From assembly GCA_006176705.1 (NCBI GenBank), contig QRFJ01000057.1:1909178-1973177 (forward strand): a stretch of 64,000 bases of DNA. The letters run 5' to 3'. The first letter of the stretch is position 1. Every line of letters starts with the position of its first letter. Under the pieces are notes generated by a model. It ran no database searches and had not been told where the DNA came from. It saw only the letters and a program-made list of their open reading frames with translations. Shown one piece after another: positions 32,801 through 45,967 of this stretch. This DNA comes from Cocos nucifera (Eukaryota; Streptophyta; Magnoliopsida; Arecales; Arecaceae). The translations under genes and the position numbers were made by a program.

Positions 32801-35800
32801 GTGTTTAAAATATCCCCAAGCATATTTAGAACATCTACAGCCTAAGAGGAGATGGTTGATAGTTTTCTCGTCTTGAGAACAAAGGCATGGGAACTTGGAG
32901 CCAACCCTTAGATTTTCTGTAGTGAGTTTTTTTTTTTTTTTTTGATGGCTGAGTCAGTGATATATCTTCTCCAGAACGACACTCTTCTGAGTGGCTTTTG
33001 GCAAAAGTAGATAAACTTTCCATTATTAACGACCCTGTAAATAGTTTGTGGCATCAGCTTGACCGGTTGGTGGTAGCTGATTTTTATCAGATTATATTAA
33101 CTTTGAGAACTTGAAGGTTATTTCTAGTTGGCATGGTATATTTTTATAGTTGATATTATGCATATAAATATGAATTTCAGCTAGCCTATGCCTAAGGAAA
33201 TCCTATATGTTGTTTTGTTCAAGCATTTTGTTTGAAAAGTTGGTAATAAATGAAATTTGCAAATAAATGACATTGGCTCAGTAATGAGACTGTGAATTTG
33301 TTCTCTAAGTGGTTGAGGTCATATGCATAGCATGTGAACTTTGGTACATGATCTTTTGCACGTGCAAGCTTATAATGTATTGGGTATATGTGCCGTCATG
33401 ACTCCTAGTTGGTCTGTGTATGTGTATATAAGATGCTTAGTTGTCAAGCTGATAATTGCAAAGTCATGTGAGAACTACTGGGATGATGTCATGGGCATGG
33501 GAATCCAAATGTTTACCCAATAGAAGGGCTTAACCATTCTCCTCTCAATGAGAATATAACAGGTCATGGAAAGAATCGGGGCTTATAGCACCCAAAAAGT
33601 GTGTGATCACAACTAGGATCCTAGATCACTACTCTGCCCCAGAATTATCTTCCTGTGCATGTACCTGCTTTCTAATACTTCCAAGTAACATTTCAGCCAA
33701 GCTCCGTGTCTTCCATATACCATGCATCATGCATGCCAACCTTGAAATTAAACATCAGTTATTTAGTTCTATTTAAATCCATTTTATCATGCAGTTTGCT
33801 CAACCCACCTGATCCATACTATGTAATTGATTCGTTCAAGGTAGTCATAGTATACATGCACTGCAACTTGCATGAGCAGAACAAATTTCTGATGCATGGG
33901 AGTCCAGGTCAATACAAAGGCTTCGAGTGCATTGTCTGGAGAAAAGGTGTTCAGATATTAAGCTTAGGGCATGTTTGGCCAAGCTTTTGGGAAAGAAAAA
34001 GTACTTATTTAAAAAAAAAAAAGCTTATTTTGAAAAAGTAGAGTATTTGGCCAAGCTTATTTTAAAAAATAATCTACTTTTGAGTGGTAGCAGAAGCAGT
34101 TTTTCTACTGTAGGAAGGAAGTAGAAAATTAGAGCTTCTCCTTGGAAGCAGAAGTAGAAGCAGAAAATTAATTTTTTTAAGACAAAAATATCCTTACTCA
34201 AAATCATTTTTTACCATAACTATCCCTATTTATTTTCACCTAATCTTCCCATTATTTAGTGAATGATATATTTTGATGTATTTGGATACATATATATTAT
34301 CGTTTAAAAATTATATAAAATGTTCAATATGTATTATCTTTGATTCAATTATATTTATATTAATTAAAATTTTAATATATTTTTTATTATTTTATTTTTT
34401 TATTTTAATTAAATAAAAATAAAAAAATTAAATTAAAATTAATCATAATTAATATTTAAAATTATTTATCTATTTAAATAATATTAATTATAAAGTAAAT
34501 CTATACATGTCTTTTTTCGTAATTTGATAGTCAAAAGTACTTTTTTTTTTGAAAGATTTGTCAAACACAAACTACTTCTTAAATACTGATAAAAGCGCTT
34601 ATCAAATGATTTTGCCAAACACAAACTGTTGTTCTCTCACAGTATTTTTTTTGAAACTTTATTTGAAAAAAAAGTGATTTCGAAATAAGCTGATTTTCAC
34701 AACTTGGCTAAACAGGCCCTTAGTCATCTAACATTTTAGTCATGGCTGCATGGTCAAAGTTTGTCTTTATCGTAGTCCAAGAACTAGTCTATTTTGTCTT
34801 TTCTTTAGAACTAGTTGAGAGCAAGTACGATTAGTTTGTGATTGAACTATATATATGTGCTTCGCTCGTGAGGAATACTACAGCTAGTTTTCTTTCTTCT
34901 CAAGCTTGGTTCCCAACAGCCATTCGATACATGCTCGGCCATTGTTGGGAGTTTTCCACTTCTTTTCTTACCTCATCAAGTTGTCTCTTACTTGGGATAT
35001 TTTAATTTTATCATGTAGCTAGGACACCATTCCCAATGCTAGATACTTCATATATACATGGTTGTCATATTAGGCTGGCTTGACTGAATTTACATGATTT
35101 AATTGGTTTAATGGGATTAAGTCACATATGTTTGTGATTTGCCAACCTTGCTTATCATGGTTCTTTAGATCATCCCACAATTTCCCAAACTTCATTCATA
35201 TTTTGATTGTCACACTAGACTTACAACTTGATCTACATGGTTAACTTGGTACAATTGGATAGGCTCATCTATTCAAAAGGCCATCATACTTAATTTTGTG
35301 CTGCATATTGCCATATAAGGATGAGTTAATGCTTCTTCAGAGACCATGCTCGATGTACTCAAGCTAGGTCATCACATGACATATTTGTCTTATGGGCAAA
35401 CTTGCTGAGGCGAAAAGCTAGAATCTATATTCTTCAGGGGTGCATTAGCATTTATTGTATACAAAGTGAAGTTGAACCGAATCTGTCGAGGTCCTGCACA
35501 AATCAAATACTTTAAGCAGGGTCTAGCCCACAGCAAAATGTGACACCAAGTCAGCTTTACACAGGAGATAATTTTTTTTTTTATCTCTATAAATTAGCTT
35601 TAACTATGATTATTAAACAGAGTTCATTTTAATAATAAAAAATAATGTGGACCCACTGTCATAATTGAGCATTGGAAATTGTATGTGGGGCCTTGTGGGG
35701 TCCCATCTATGCTTGTTTACCCAAAGATCTTTTGCAATGTAGCACAAATTTCTCACAAGAAGGATTTAAGAAACTTATGTTAGGAAAATATATAATTTTA

Positions 35801-36277
35801 TGAAGTAATTAAGATGAAATGGGCCTTGATACTGGGTTGAAGTTGTAATCACCAATTTGCTATAATATTGGGCGCTTAGCTCTATGGACTTCTGTATTAG
35901 TTACTTCTATATTGTATCTACTTGCATTTTACCATGTCTTTCCAGTAATTTCATATCTTGTTTGAAAGGCATGATATGAATTATCACTTTCACATGATCA
36001 AACTTCACTCTCATGACATTCCTATATTTCTGTTGGTATGAAGATTCATGAGGCTGTTGCACGAGAAGAGTCTCAACAGTTTAAGGCAGGCATTGTTTCA
36101 CAAGAAATTCGCCGTGGGTTTTTTCTAGGAGATCGGCTTCTAAGGCCAGCTCAGGTCAAAGTCTCCACAGGCTCTGGTGTGGTGAAAGCAGATTCAGCTA
36201 CTGAAGATTCCATCGAGCAACCGGAAGAGGCTGCTGATCCTGCAGAAGATTCTACTCCTACATCCAGCAACAGCTAG
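29814..36277 (+). CDS. CGE1: Chloroplast GrpE-like nucleotide exchange factor, three exons, complete
   Basis: The exons are 29814-30029, 31416-31928 and 36044-36277, all phase 0. They give 320 aa, close to the ~325 aa I recall for Arabidopsis EMB1241/CGE. GrpE proteins release ADP from plastid Hsp70 (the DnaK/DnaJ/GrpE cycle in the stroma). Residues 1-72 are Ser/Ala/Pro/Arg-rich with few acids, like a chloroplast transit peptide. Residues 100-190 form the long coiled-coil helix (ALCAAENEKNDLSVKLTEI, RLLRLKADFENLRKQSEKYR). The C-terminal beta domain carries the GrpE signature FDPAIHEAVAREES and GFFLGDRLLRPAQVKVS, followed by an acidic tail ending TSSNS. The second donor is GTAAGT. The third acceptor (GGTATGAAG) is weaker but gives an ungapped family match. 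Intron 2 is 4.1 kb. The CGE1 symbol is a family assignment only; CGE2 is possible. Confidence 0.9.
33967..34719 (+). mobile_element. Tourist-like (PIF/Harbinger) MITE, 753 bp, in GrpE intron 2
   Basis: The left end GGGCATGTTTGGCCAAGC and the right end CTTGGCTAAACAGGCCC are inverted repeats, flanked on both sides by TTA (33964-33966 and 34720-34722). A TTA duplication with GGGC(C/A)TGTTT ends is the hallmark of Tourist/Harbinger MITEs. Sub-terminal inverted blocks (AAAGTACTT, AAGCTTATTT) extend the homology. The centre is almost pure A/T, with no transposase. Confidence 0.85.
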
Positions 36278-39200
36278 TTCAATAATGGGTTCAAATTCCA
36301 CCTCCATTATAGGTATCATATAATCTTGAGTGAGGCTTTTGATTTCAAAATCAAAGCATTGCTGGGCTGCAAATTGGCTTGGACTGTTATTTTACTACCC
36401 AAATCAGTTCCCCACAAAATTTTTGTTCAAGAAACCAATGATCATATCAAAATATTTTCTACAGATCTCTGAATGAGAAATGAGAATCAATTTTCTTTTT
36501 GGTGCTTATATTGGAATCATTGGATTTTAATTCACTTTTAGCTATGAAATATAAGTCCGCATAGAGTTTCCTGTCATGGCAAAACTTATCGTGCAGATGT
36601 ATTCGTTACTAGAATCATGCAGGCCATGTTTATTTTGAAATTTTAGCATCTTTTTGTTATCTGTCGGAAGTCTAAGTTCTGAGAGGTTTTTTCAGACTGG
36701 GTTCCTGGGAGAATACCTATGCAGGCAACAACTCATTTTTCCAATGAAAACATCCTCCAAAAGCTACTTCAGCTATCCACTTGCGACAGTGAAGAAGTGA
36801 CTTACTAGATTTGTTCTGATCCAGACTACCTACGTTTCAAATAACTTTGTGATTATAATTTTGCTTGTTGGATTTAAATGTTATTCCAGTAACTTTTTGG
36901 TGAAGTTTTCAAGGCCCCAGCACTTCATATATTGGCACCTAAAGGAGTCAAAATTGTCTTAACTCTACTTGCAAGTGCTCTATTTCATTTAAGTAATTGT
37001 CAAAGGAAGAGTATTGTCACATTATCTTTTGAAAGATTCTGCTTTGTTATTTTTCTGCAACTGCAATGTCTGACCTGAGTGCTGAAATTGCTCTATTGGA
37101 GATGGAGATTGCTCTCCAAGTAGAAATTGGTGTATGGTAAGTGTACCCACATTACAGGCAAAGGCACTACTGAGGGAGAAAGATTGGACCACCAGGGCTG
37201 AGGGTGATGCCTATGACAGTTCTGATCGGCTCAAGCTCGGCAATTAAATTATTGATTTTGATCATGAGCATGACAAGCTACTCACTTTGGGAAGGCCATG
37301 AATCTAAACTTAAGCAGAGGGTTGTCTCCATCTCTGATAACATAATGTTGCAATCCTCGGGTGTAAAAAATAGCAGGTTATTGAACGTGACCTAGGGTGT
37401 TGCTCTTGTCGTCCAGGTTCTTTGTGAAGATGATGGACATCATATGAGGGGTAAGCAACAACAGAACGTTTGGTCTTTCAGATTATTACAATGGGTGGGA
37501 GATGAATGATTATATGGAAAACCAACAACCTGAAGGAGGGGTCGACAAGACTGGATCACGTAAAGGGGTTCTATGATGGATCCTTCATCTCAAACCAGGC
37601 ACTCAGGGAATAGCTAATTAGCAGGGGATGATAATTGACACATTCATGTGAATTAATTCATGGTGCTGCATGCACACATAATTCTGGACGTGCTCTCAAT
37701 ATGGACATTCTATATGCCAAGGTGCTGCTTTGGAAACTGGAGGGTTCATCCATGGAAAAATTTAAAGCAGAGGCAAATGAAGATTGTAGTGACAATAACA
37801 CCATTGGTTGGGTTAACAAGCAGGCAAACTCTCTCTGCTACAGAATTATCGGAATTATATTATTCCTTCAGATGTTGTAATGGTACGGAATGGTGAACTG
37901 AGTAGAATCTGTAGAAGTATACGCAAATGGTCTATGATTCAAAGTTGATGTCCCAGATTACTGAATTGTAGTTTCAGCACAAAGGTTCCTATCAACATTA
38001 TTGGTAGTTTCAGTTAAAGCCTTCAACATCATCCTAATTTAAAAGACATGAAGGAAGCTAATGCCAGGTTTCTTTTAGTCACTTAATCTTTCTGGTTTTA
38101 GGCATTTTTGCCGAGAAATGGGAGGCACCAAAAACGTGCTCAACTACTGTATTCTCAAATTCTTCCCAAATGCTAGCAAGTGTGTGGACCGTCCTCTTGC
38201 TCTGATCCAAATTCTGAGCTGGTGTGAAAGCTTTACATGTTCTTCCACCTTGCCCCATTACAAAATGGAGTGGGAAAGAAATGGAGCTTGGCATGATCTG
38301 TGACGTATGGTGGAGAGTGTTCAGTGGAGCATTATTGGAGATGAATGTGCCAAGTGTCAGGTGCATTGATTGGCTTGCTATCCTGTAAATAGGATCATGT
38401 GAGCCTCCTTCCAGTTTCTTAATCATGGCCTGGTGCAATGGGCAATCAATTGCGGAAGTAAAGCGACAAGTATTGTGATGTAGAAATGTTTGACCAGGTG
38501 GGAGAATAGAGCCAGTCTTGTTGTACTTTCGGATAATTTATCTCCATGATTGCATGATAAAAAAACCAAATCCTACAGCATAACAGAACCTCATAAGTTT
38601 TTTTTTTTTTTTTTGTGTCTGCTTTGAATTATATTTTGCTTTATCCACTGCATGATTGGAGGAAACAAAGGAAAATGGTTTTATATACTTGTATATTTGT
38701 TCTTCTGTCCTTTTTTTTTTTTTTTCCCCCGGATGCGAGTATATCCGCTTCTGACACGCAGAAAGACCCACTGACGGAGAATCCATTTTGCCAAGGCAAC
38801 ACATGTTGATCTGATGACTGGAAACCACCATCAAGCATCATGGTAAGCAAATAATCACCTTACAGCTAATGTTTCTGGATGTGCATTGTCATCTTAATTG
38901 TCTTCAATCTTCGCGGCAACGTTTAGCTACGAAAGTTTGTTTGTTTTCTTTTCTTTTTACTTTTTGTAAAATTATAATACAGACAATTTATAAATTCTCA
39001 AAGTTGTTATTATGATCAAGTCAAGAGGAAATAGGAGAACCTCAAATAAAAGGTTATCTTGTGAGGACTCGTGTGCATTTAATCCATATTGATTATTCAT
39101 TAGAAAGATTTTAGATACGTACATGACCACAAAAAATTTAAATAACATCTTTCGATTAATCTTTTTAGATGAGATTCTAAATTGTTATAAATAATATCAG

Positions 39201-40781
39201 AACCAATTCAATCCATAGTTCATGTGGACTAAAGAATAGTGAAGCATAGATTTATTAAGATTGATCATGAGCTAATTATGATGTTTAGGAATATATTTGC
39301 ATGAATTTAGATCCTTAAGTGAACGAAGATACCAGGTTTTAAATGAGAAAATTATATGAGGATCCATGAGATGTGTGTTTTATCTCATATCAATCAATTA
39401 TTCATTAGAAAAGTTTTGGATATTTATATAGAATTAAAGAATCTAAATAATATCTTATGGTTGATCTTTTTGAATGAAATCCTGAGTCGTTGTATATTTA
39501 TATATGCAACTATATAGTCTTGCAAAAATTATGTCTTGCTAATCTCAGCTAGAACTACAATTTGCCCAAATTTAGTGGAAGTAGTCCCTGCTCTCACGCT
39601 ACCATGCACAAAAATAAAGCCAGTTCACATAGAATTCTCCGATAATACCTTTTTTTGCAGATTTTTTTCAGCAAATAATCAGTTATTTATCTCTAGAGAT
39701 ATGAACACAACTGAGACTCGACAAAGAAGGTTTTGGCCATGCCTGCTGGGTGCTGTCGTCATCGTCGTTGTTACCGGCATCTTCAAGGCATGTAGAACAG
39801 TTGTTGAGGCAAAACATATCTGAAGAAATAATTCCTAGAGTCTTAATGATGAGGAATGCCACACCTTAAGCTTGTGAAGGCGGGGCATGATGGATTTGGT
39901 AGTCCATTCCCAAACACATGCATACAAACGTGATGGCGGCCTATGTTTATAATGTGCTACGACGAATGTACCACTTGTTGTAAGGATCCAAAGGAGCCAT
40001 TGGCCAAATGGGCGAAGGATGTGACATCCTACCTAAGATGTGTACAAAGAATCTCCCTTTTTCTCTTTGTTTGCAGATCTGTTTGTTGTCTCGTCATCGT
40101 CTACAATCAAATCTCAGCTATTGTCGGTAGAGGATGGTGGAAGATTAGGCTACTCTCTCGCTGCTAGTATACACTCCTGAGCAAGACCATATCTGTGGCT
40201 AGAAACTTGTTCACGTAGTTACTTGTATGCCTCTAACCATTTGCATAACATTTCTTATACACATGCTCTATGTTTGTTGCTTGATTGATCATGCATGATT
40301 AAAGCTAAGGAAGAACTGGTTAAGAGTCTTGTTTAAATGTGCTGCCCATGCAGTGTTTTGGGCACTCACAGATTTACTTATTGATGCGGTGAGATGTGAT
40401 TGGCTTGGATTAAACTGGAAATTAAAAAATATTTGATATGGACATTGAAATGGAACACTACTTACATGTTGTCAGGTCATTGCGTGAACAAAAATGGAGT
40501 GCACTAGTGGTGAGAGTCCATCAAGAAAACAATGATTAGCCCCAGGCCTATTCTTGTTCCACTGCAAGAATAGTTAGGATGCGCTTCCAAAAAATAGCTA
40601 ACCTATTGTTTGACTTGATGAACTCTCTTCGTGATATGTCCTGATCTTTCTTGATGTTAAGTTTGAGACCGTTGCATTCGATTAATTATTTATCATCCAA
40701 AGTTTTAGGCTCCTCTAAGCCATTGCCCTTGCTAAATTTTGATGCTAGAAATGTGTACAAAAGGATACGAATTAATTTATC

Positions 40782-40815
<34 letters not shown>

Positions 40816-41866
40816 ACGTATGTACATATAGCTGGATCATTCTTAATTATCATATGTCATTTTAGGTGCATCCGACTTTTAATATTTCCAAAAGTTTTTA
40901 ATCACCGGCCACTTCTCTGAAACAACACCTTTGCTTTCCCATTTTCAGATACAGAAATTTAACATATATCTACTCGAGGAAAACTAGTACCATATATTTT
41001 CTGCTGCTCATCGACAAGGGGCGTCCAATTCCTAATAGATTTTACTCAGCAGTAAACCGCCAAAAAGAAGTGCAAGGATAACACAAGGTTGTATTAATCT
41101 AAGAGAGAATTTTAAAGCAATAAGAAAAAATCCTCGTGAATACAAGATATATATTTGTATATATTAAACAAATTAACTTAGAGATAGATTGTAACCTAAC
41201 ATATTAGTTCTGATGCAGCACACAGCAACAGTAGTTGTAGACTAGCAAAATTTTTGCTGCTCCCTAGCTAGTTCTATATATGGTACACTAAGTTTGAACA
41301 ACTTTCTCACGAGAATGGATACAGTTCTATATAACAAATTAAACTACATTTGGAAGCAGACAAGAAGCTGATTCCATTGGAAAAGAAGGCATGCTTCGAC
41401 ATGGTATTACAAGTAACTTTTGCACTACAAATTAGAGACCTAGCCACCACTTTGCAACTAGACCAACACTGTCAATAAAATCTGCAAGCTATCCCAAGCT
41501 ACGAAGTTCTGATTGCATTAATTACCATCAAAACTACAATAATTAATATCCCAGAACCTTGTCAAAATCTAAATTAGAATTTCTAAAAACACATCTATAT
41601 GTCTTGCAATCTGCTAGCATAGTAACTTACCATATAATCAAGTACTCATCGATCTTAATTCCCCCATACATCTAATTACATGGACCCCTGGCAGCAGAAG
41701 GAGCATTAAATGTTTTTGTCACGGTGGAAGCAGCTTATTCTGTCATTTTTACCGCCTCCACCTTCCTAGCTCCTCCCTTCTCTTAATTTACTCTGAGGTG
41801 GTCCTCCTCCTAAGGCTCCTTATCCAACCCTTCCTCCCCTCGGTCCTCTCCTTCCACGTGCCCGGC
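36278..41866. other. GrpE 3' UTR and intergenic region, no gene recognised
   Basis: The first few hundred bases are the likely GrpE 3' UTR. Several short open frames (37204-37395, 37635-37896, 38118-38438, 39536-39823, 39943-40167) have no family match that I know, no consistent splice sites and no codon bias, so they are not called. A (TA)n(TG)n microsatellite lies at 40785-40815 and poly-T runs at about 38599-38614 and 38710-38725. Confidence 0.5.
40785..40815 (+). repeat. (TA)n(TG)n microsatellite
   Basis: TATATATATATA followed by nine TG repeats. Confidence 0.9.
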
Positions 41867-42626
41867 CTAACCAGTCGCCATCTTCCACCTCGCAAGCTTG
41901 AACAGCCGGCCAATCCGCTTGCGCCACCTCGGCATACCGGGTTGTTTCGCAGACTCCACCGCATTTCCTCCTTCCTTGTGCTGCCTTGGCATGGCCTGGT
42001 GGGTGGGGGTGGAGTCGAAAAGCTTCGAAGAAGCCTTCATGCTCGATATTTCATGATCCTCAGGTCCATGCTGGTCGTCGTCGTCGTCGAACCTGATGGA
42101 CATGAATGAATCTGGCAAAGACGAAACAAGCGCACCGAGCTAACAACAAGCCACCAATATTATATATGCATGCTCGTTCAAAGATTGTACTCTCAATTTC
42201 AGAACATCTTGAATTGGCTTCATATATATATATATATATTTGTTATATATTTCATATGATTTAAGAAACGATAGAAAAAGAAACATTTAAATGGTCTTTG
42301 GGAGAAATCCTTTCGATATCAAAAAAAGAAAAAGAAAAGATGGAATTAGAGATTGGTTAGGTACCTCGACTGGTGAACGATCCTTCGTTTGTTCTGTGAT
42401 GCCGGGATCCTAGGATTGAGCTCAGAACATAGAATCTAGGAAGATGAATGGTGAGTTTGCCTTTGAGAACTTGGAGAGATCTGTGAGTGTCTTTGGCCTG
42501 GTGTTGCTGGCCTTGTTTTGCGGCCAAGGTCAGGAGCCTCTCTCTCAAGCAAAGGGAACATATCCCCACAACGATTTGCCTTGGGTGGAAATAGCAGGTT
42601 GGGAGTTCTTCTCCATAGAGATTCAT
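41867..42626 (-). CDS. Plant-specific protein of unknown function (MNLYGE.../CYFHP family), two exons
   Basis: The exons are 42626-42365 and 42111-41867 (minus), joined in phase 1 through GAG|GTACCT and TTTGCCAG, giving 168 aa. The N-terminus MNLYGEELPTCYFHPRQ, the cluster GICSLCLRERLL (residues about 21-32), the middle KDTHRSLQVLKGK, the acidic DSFMSIRFDDDDD just after the junction, and the basic end PRWRKRIGRLFKLARWKM recur in an uncharacterised angiosperm family that I recognise only by pattern. The C-x2-H ... C-x2-C spacing could bind zinc; that is inference. An in-frame ATG 30 codons upstream (42716) would add a Ser-Leu run encoded by the CT microsatellite. I prefer 42626 because family members begin there. 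Confidence 0.75.
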
Positions 42627-42634
42627 GCTGCTAG

Positions 42635-42635
<1 letters not shown>

Positions 42636-42668
<33 letters not shown>
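42636..42668 (-). repeat. (CT)n microsatellite in the 5' leader of the 41867-42626 gene
   Basis: About 16 GA on the plus strand (CT on the sense strand), ending ten bases upstream of the chosen ATG. CT-rich leaders are common in plant genes. Confidence 0.9.
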
Positions 42669-42671
<3 letters not shown>

Positions 42672-44214
42672 TTGTTGGTAAATAGAAAAGGATGGTAGTG
42701 AAAGCAAGGTTGGCACGTACGTTTGTTTGCATGTACCATGTGCAGGGTTTCACTTGTTTGCATCTCCAGGTAAAGTCGCCCACCTTTCAAAGCTGGAGGG
42801 CATCCCAGCTAATTATCCCAACTTGGCCCATTCGCTGGACCTACCACGTGTGATGCATGCGATTGTGGCAAGCCGTGAATTGCCGTGATCTCATGTCTCC
42901 GAGTTCTAGTTGTAGCTCTTTCATTTCTCTTTCGAAAATTATAAAAACCAAGGGCTACCGCTAGTAGTTTTCGGTTTTGATTTTCGTTTTTGAAAACATA
43001 GAAACCAGGAAAGAAAACTCTTTTCCTTGCATGTCTTGCTTTTTGATTTCAAGAAAAATGCATTCCAAAATTTCTGCAAAAAAATAAAAGCTCTGAAGAG
43101 TAGTTTTTATTATTTTGAAAATGAAAGTCATCTACTATAGCAAAAGAAAAAAAAAAAAAAAAAAATTGGCCTTTTGCACTAAAGCGAGGTGGTAGAGGAC
43201 TTCCGATGGAGTCCATCTCCTCTCCCAAGGAAAAAAAGAGTTTGGGACAAATCCAACTCTGACAAGAACCTAAAACTCCGGTATCTATAAATCCTCCTCC
43301 TTTCTTTCTCTTGGAGCCGCCTTTCATTGTGATCCACTACCAACGAAACTCAGTGTTTTCCTTGATTTTCTACCAAGACCTCTTGATGAGTTGCCATCGA
43401 TTTTCTTACCGAAGTAAGATGGTTAGCCCCTACCTCTCTTCTATCCATATCTTTGGATCCCTTGGCCATCATTGATGGCTTGATTGCTATCGGTTGGTTG
43501 TCGACGCTAGCCATGAGAGAGTCCGCTATTTTTTTTTTTTTCTTTCCTTCCACTAGATCGATTGCCATCAATGGTTGGTTGCTATCGGTAGGCATTACCG
43601 AAGAGGTTATGGCCATGGAAGGTGGGTCGGTTTAAGAAAAGAAAAAAATATAGAGAGAATTTCTCCCTTCCCTCTTTTCTTTCTCTATATTCTCTCTCCA
43701 CTTTTTTTCTTTATAAATTTCTTTCTGTAGTTTCTTTCTCTCTCTTTAAAAATCCTATGAACCAGTAAAAGATCCAGATGTCCAGACATACTTGGATTGA
43801 CCTGTTATTCTTGAGAGGGATCACGAACCAATAGTGTTAGAATTGTTTACTATAAATTTCTACCATCTCTAATTATCTGCAATTTTTATGTTTAATCCTA
43901 ATCATGTAGAAGTGCAACTGTCTGTACAAGGTATCGGGCAAAATATCTTATTTTTGAGTTTGTAAATCGAGAAGTTCATCAATTACTATGTTTGAGTCAA
44001 TCACTGATAGGGATAAAAATTCATTGATATAATCACCTACATGATTATGAAAATTTTATTTATAATTATACCTATATGATTATATATTTTATTTATATAC
44101 TAGCTCATGTATTATATGTTGATGAATTGATGATATTGCATAATTCATGATTATTCGATATTTAATTATAGATATCATATTGAATTAAAAAAATCATGAT
44201 TTAACATAATTGAT

Positions 44215-44880
44215 GGGATATGGGTGGCATCTAGATTAGTTGGTCTTATAAGAAATTAAGGTGGCGTGTATGCTGGGTCAGCTATTTCGAATTGGGGTGC
44301 GGCATTATCTTTGGCCTACCATGGTCTGGAAAATGACTATGACTAATCTAATGTCGAAAATCAGATGATAACCTTATATAATAATATAGATGGGGCATGG
44401 GCGGTATTTGGATTATTTGGCCATGCAAGAAATATGATGCCTGTGTGTTGGGTCTGTCTTGGGTTGGGATGTAGCATGCTATTTGGCCTACCACTGTTGG
44501 AGTATAATTGTAATTAGTCCAATGCCGAAAAGATAAATATAAATTTGTATACTATAAGCATGAGAAAAAAATAGCATATGAATGAGTCGGCCATGCATGA
44601 AACGTGGCGTATCAACCACGAGCTAAGATGTTTTGGCCTTGCATAGGTTGGAGTATGTTTGTGACTAATCTAATGCTGGAATCAAATCAAAATGATAAAT
44701 CATGTTCAATTGAAGGGTATCTAAACTAGTCGGCACGTGTGAAACGTGGTATTGTGACATCAGCCACGAACTGAGATATGATTACCAGTCATAGACAGAA
44801 ATATGATGTGTTCGACCTGCTATTGGCTGAAGCATGAGCAGATCTAGTCCAATACCAGAAGAATAATATTATTTGGATCA
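44215..44880 (+). repeat. Four diverged tandem units of about 150-175 bp
   Basis: A landmark of the form CTAATCTAATGTCGAAA / TTAGTCCAATGCCGAAA / CTAATCTAATGCTGGAA / CTAGTCCAATACCAGAA recurs at about 44339, 44513, 44664 and 44833. Each is preceded by a TTGGCCTACCA(T/C)-like block and by a 'GTCGGCCATGCA(T)GAAA' block. The units are strongly diverged and have no open frame. They may be the internal tandem repeats of another decayed LTR element. Confidence 0.65.
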
Positions 44881-45941
44881 GAACTGTATTAATTAGTTAA
44901 TGATAAGTAATAAATCTTATTGAATTATTGTTAAATAGAATTGTTGATTTGTAATATATGACGTGTTTAATAGAATTGTGCATTGTGATATTATGCAATT
45001 ATCAAATTGATGATGTATGAATTTTATTATTTTTTTATCAATTATATATATTTATTAAAATATATTTTCACATTCACATTGGTGTAAATATGAAAAATTT
45101 TTACTTGGCTTAAAAACTCACATCCTCTTTTTTCTTTAAACTTGCATGATCGGATTGGATGTAGAGTTTTAGTAATGAAATTCTTAGTTAGTTAATTTTT
45201 CTAATATCAAATAAATATTTTAATTTTATGGACATTATCCAATAAAGATAAAATAATTTGATTTGATAAATACGATCAAAATTTTATAATTATTCAAATT
45301 TTTAAAAATTTATTTATTATTTAGATTTTATGCGATCTCTAAGATATTTTTTTAAAATTTATATGACCGTATCACGCAGCCGATTCAAATATTGGATTCG
45401 TCCAGCCATCATCCTCTAGGTGCCACCATGCTGCCGCTAGTATTGGCCATTAGCCTCGCTATCGATCAGCCGATGGTCGCCCCAATCCACCTACTACCGT
45501 GCAAATTTTGAATTTTGATTTTTTAAAAAAATAGATAAAATTTTTAATTTTCATAAAAATCCAAAATGATGCTAAATTAATTAAGTGCATTTTTTTAAAA
45601 AAAAAAAATTGAGATCCATGGATAGCCCCGTAAAAGTACAAATGAAAAAGTTTCACGTGAACAAAGAATGCGATAGCTTGGAAGCGGTTCGATCTTTATC
45701 ACTTTCCTGGTTCCCCATTTCTATCGTGAGGGGAGCCAAGCGGCAGCTTGGATGGGCAGCGAAGCCGTGCAACAAGATATATTCTGTCATGCTAGTGATG
45801 TTCTTCCTCATAATTTTGCTTCCATATTTCCAGCTGATGCAATTGGTATTTGTTGCCCAAGACATCCTACATGATGCTGACTTGTTGATTGCGTCTCTAT
45901 GGGTTAGTGTTTAAAAAATTACGTCAGCTGGGGAGGGAGGT

Positions 45942-45967
45942 GGATATATATATATATATATATATAT
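45942..45967 (+). repeat. (TA)n microsatellite
   Basis: About 13 TA repeats. Confidence 0.9.

Noticed and set aside
37204..40167. Cluster of short frames, one with a hydrophobic segment (39536-39823)
   Set aside because: No family match, no shared splice logic and ordinary base composition; likely chance frames.
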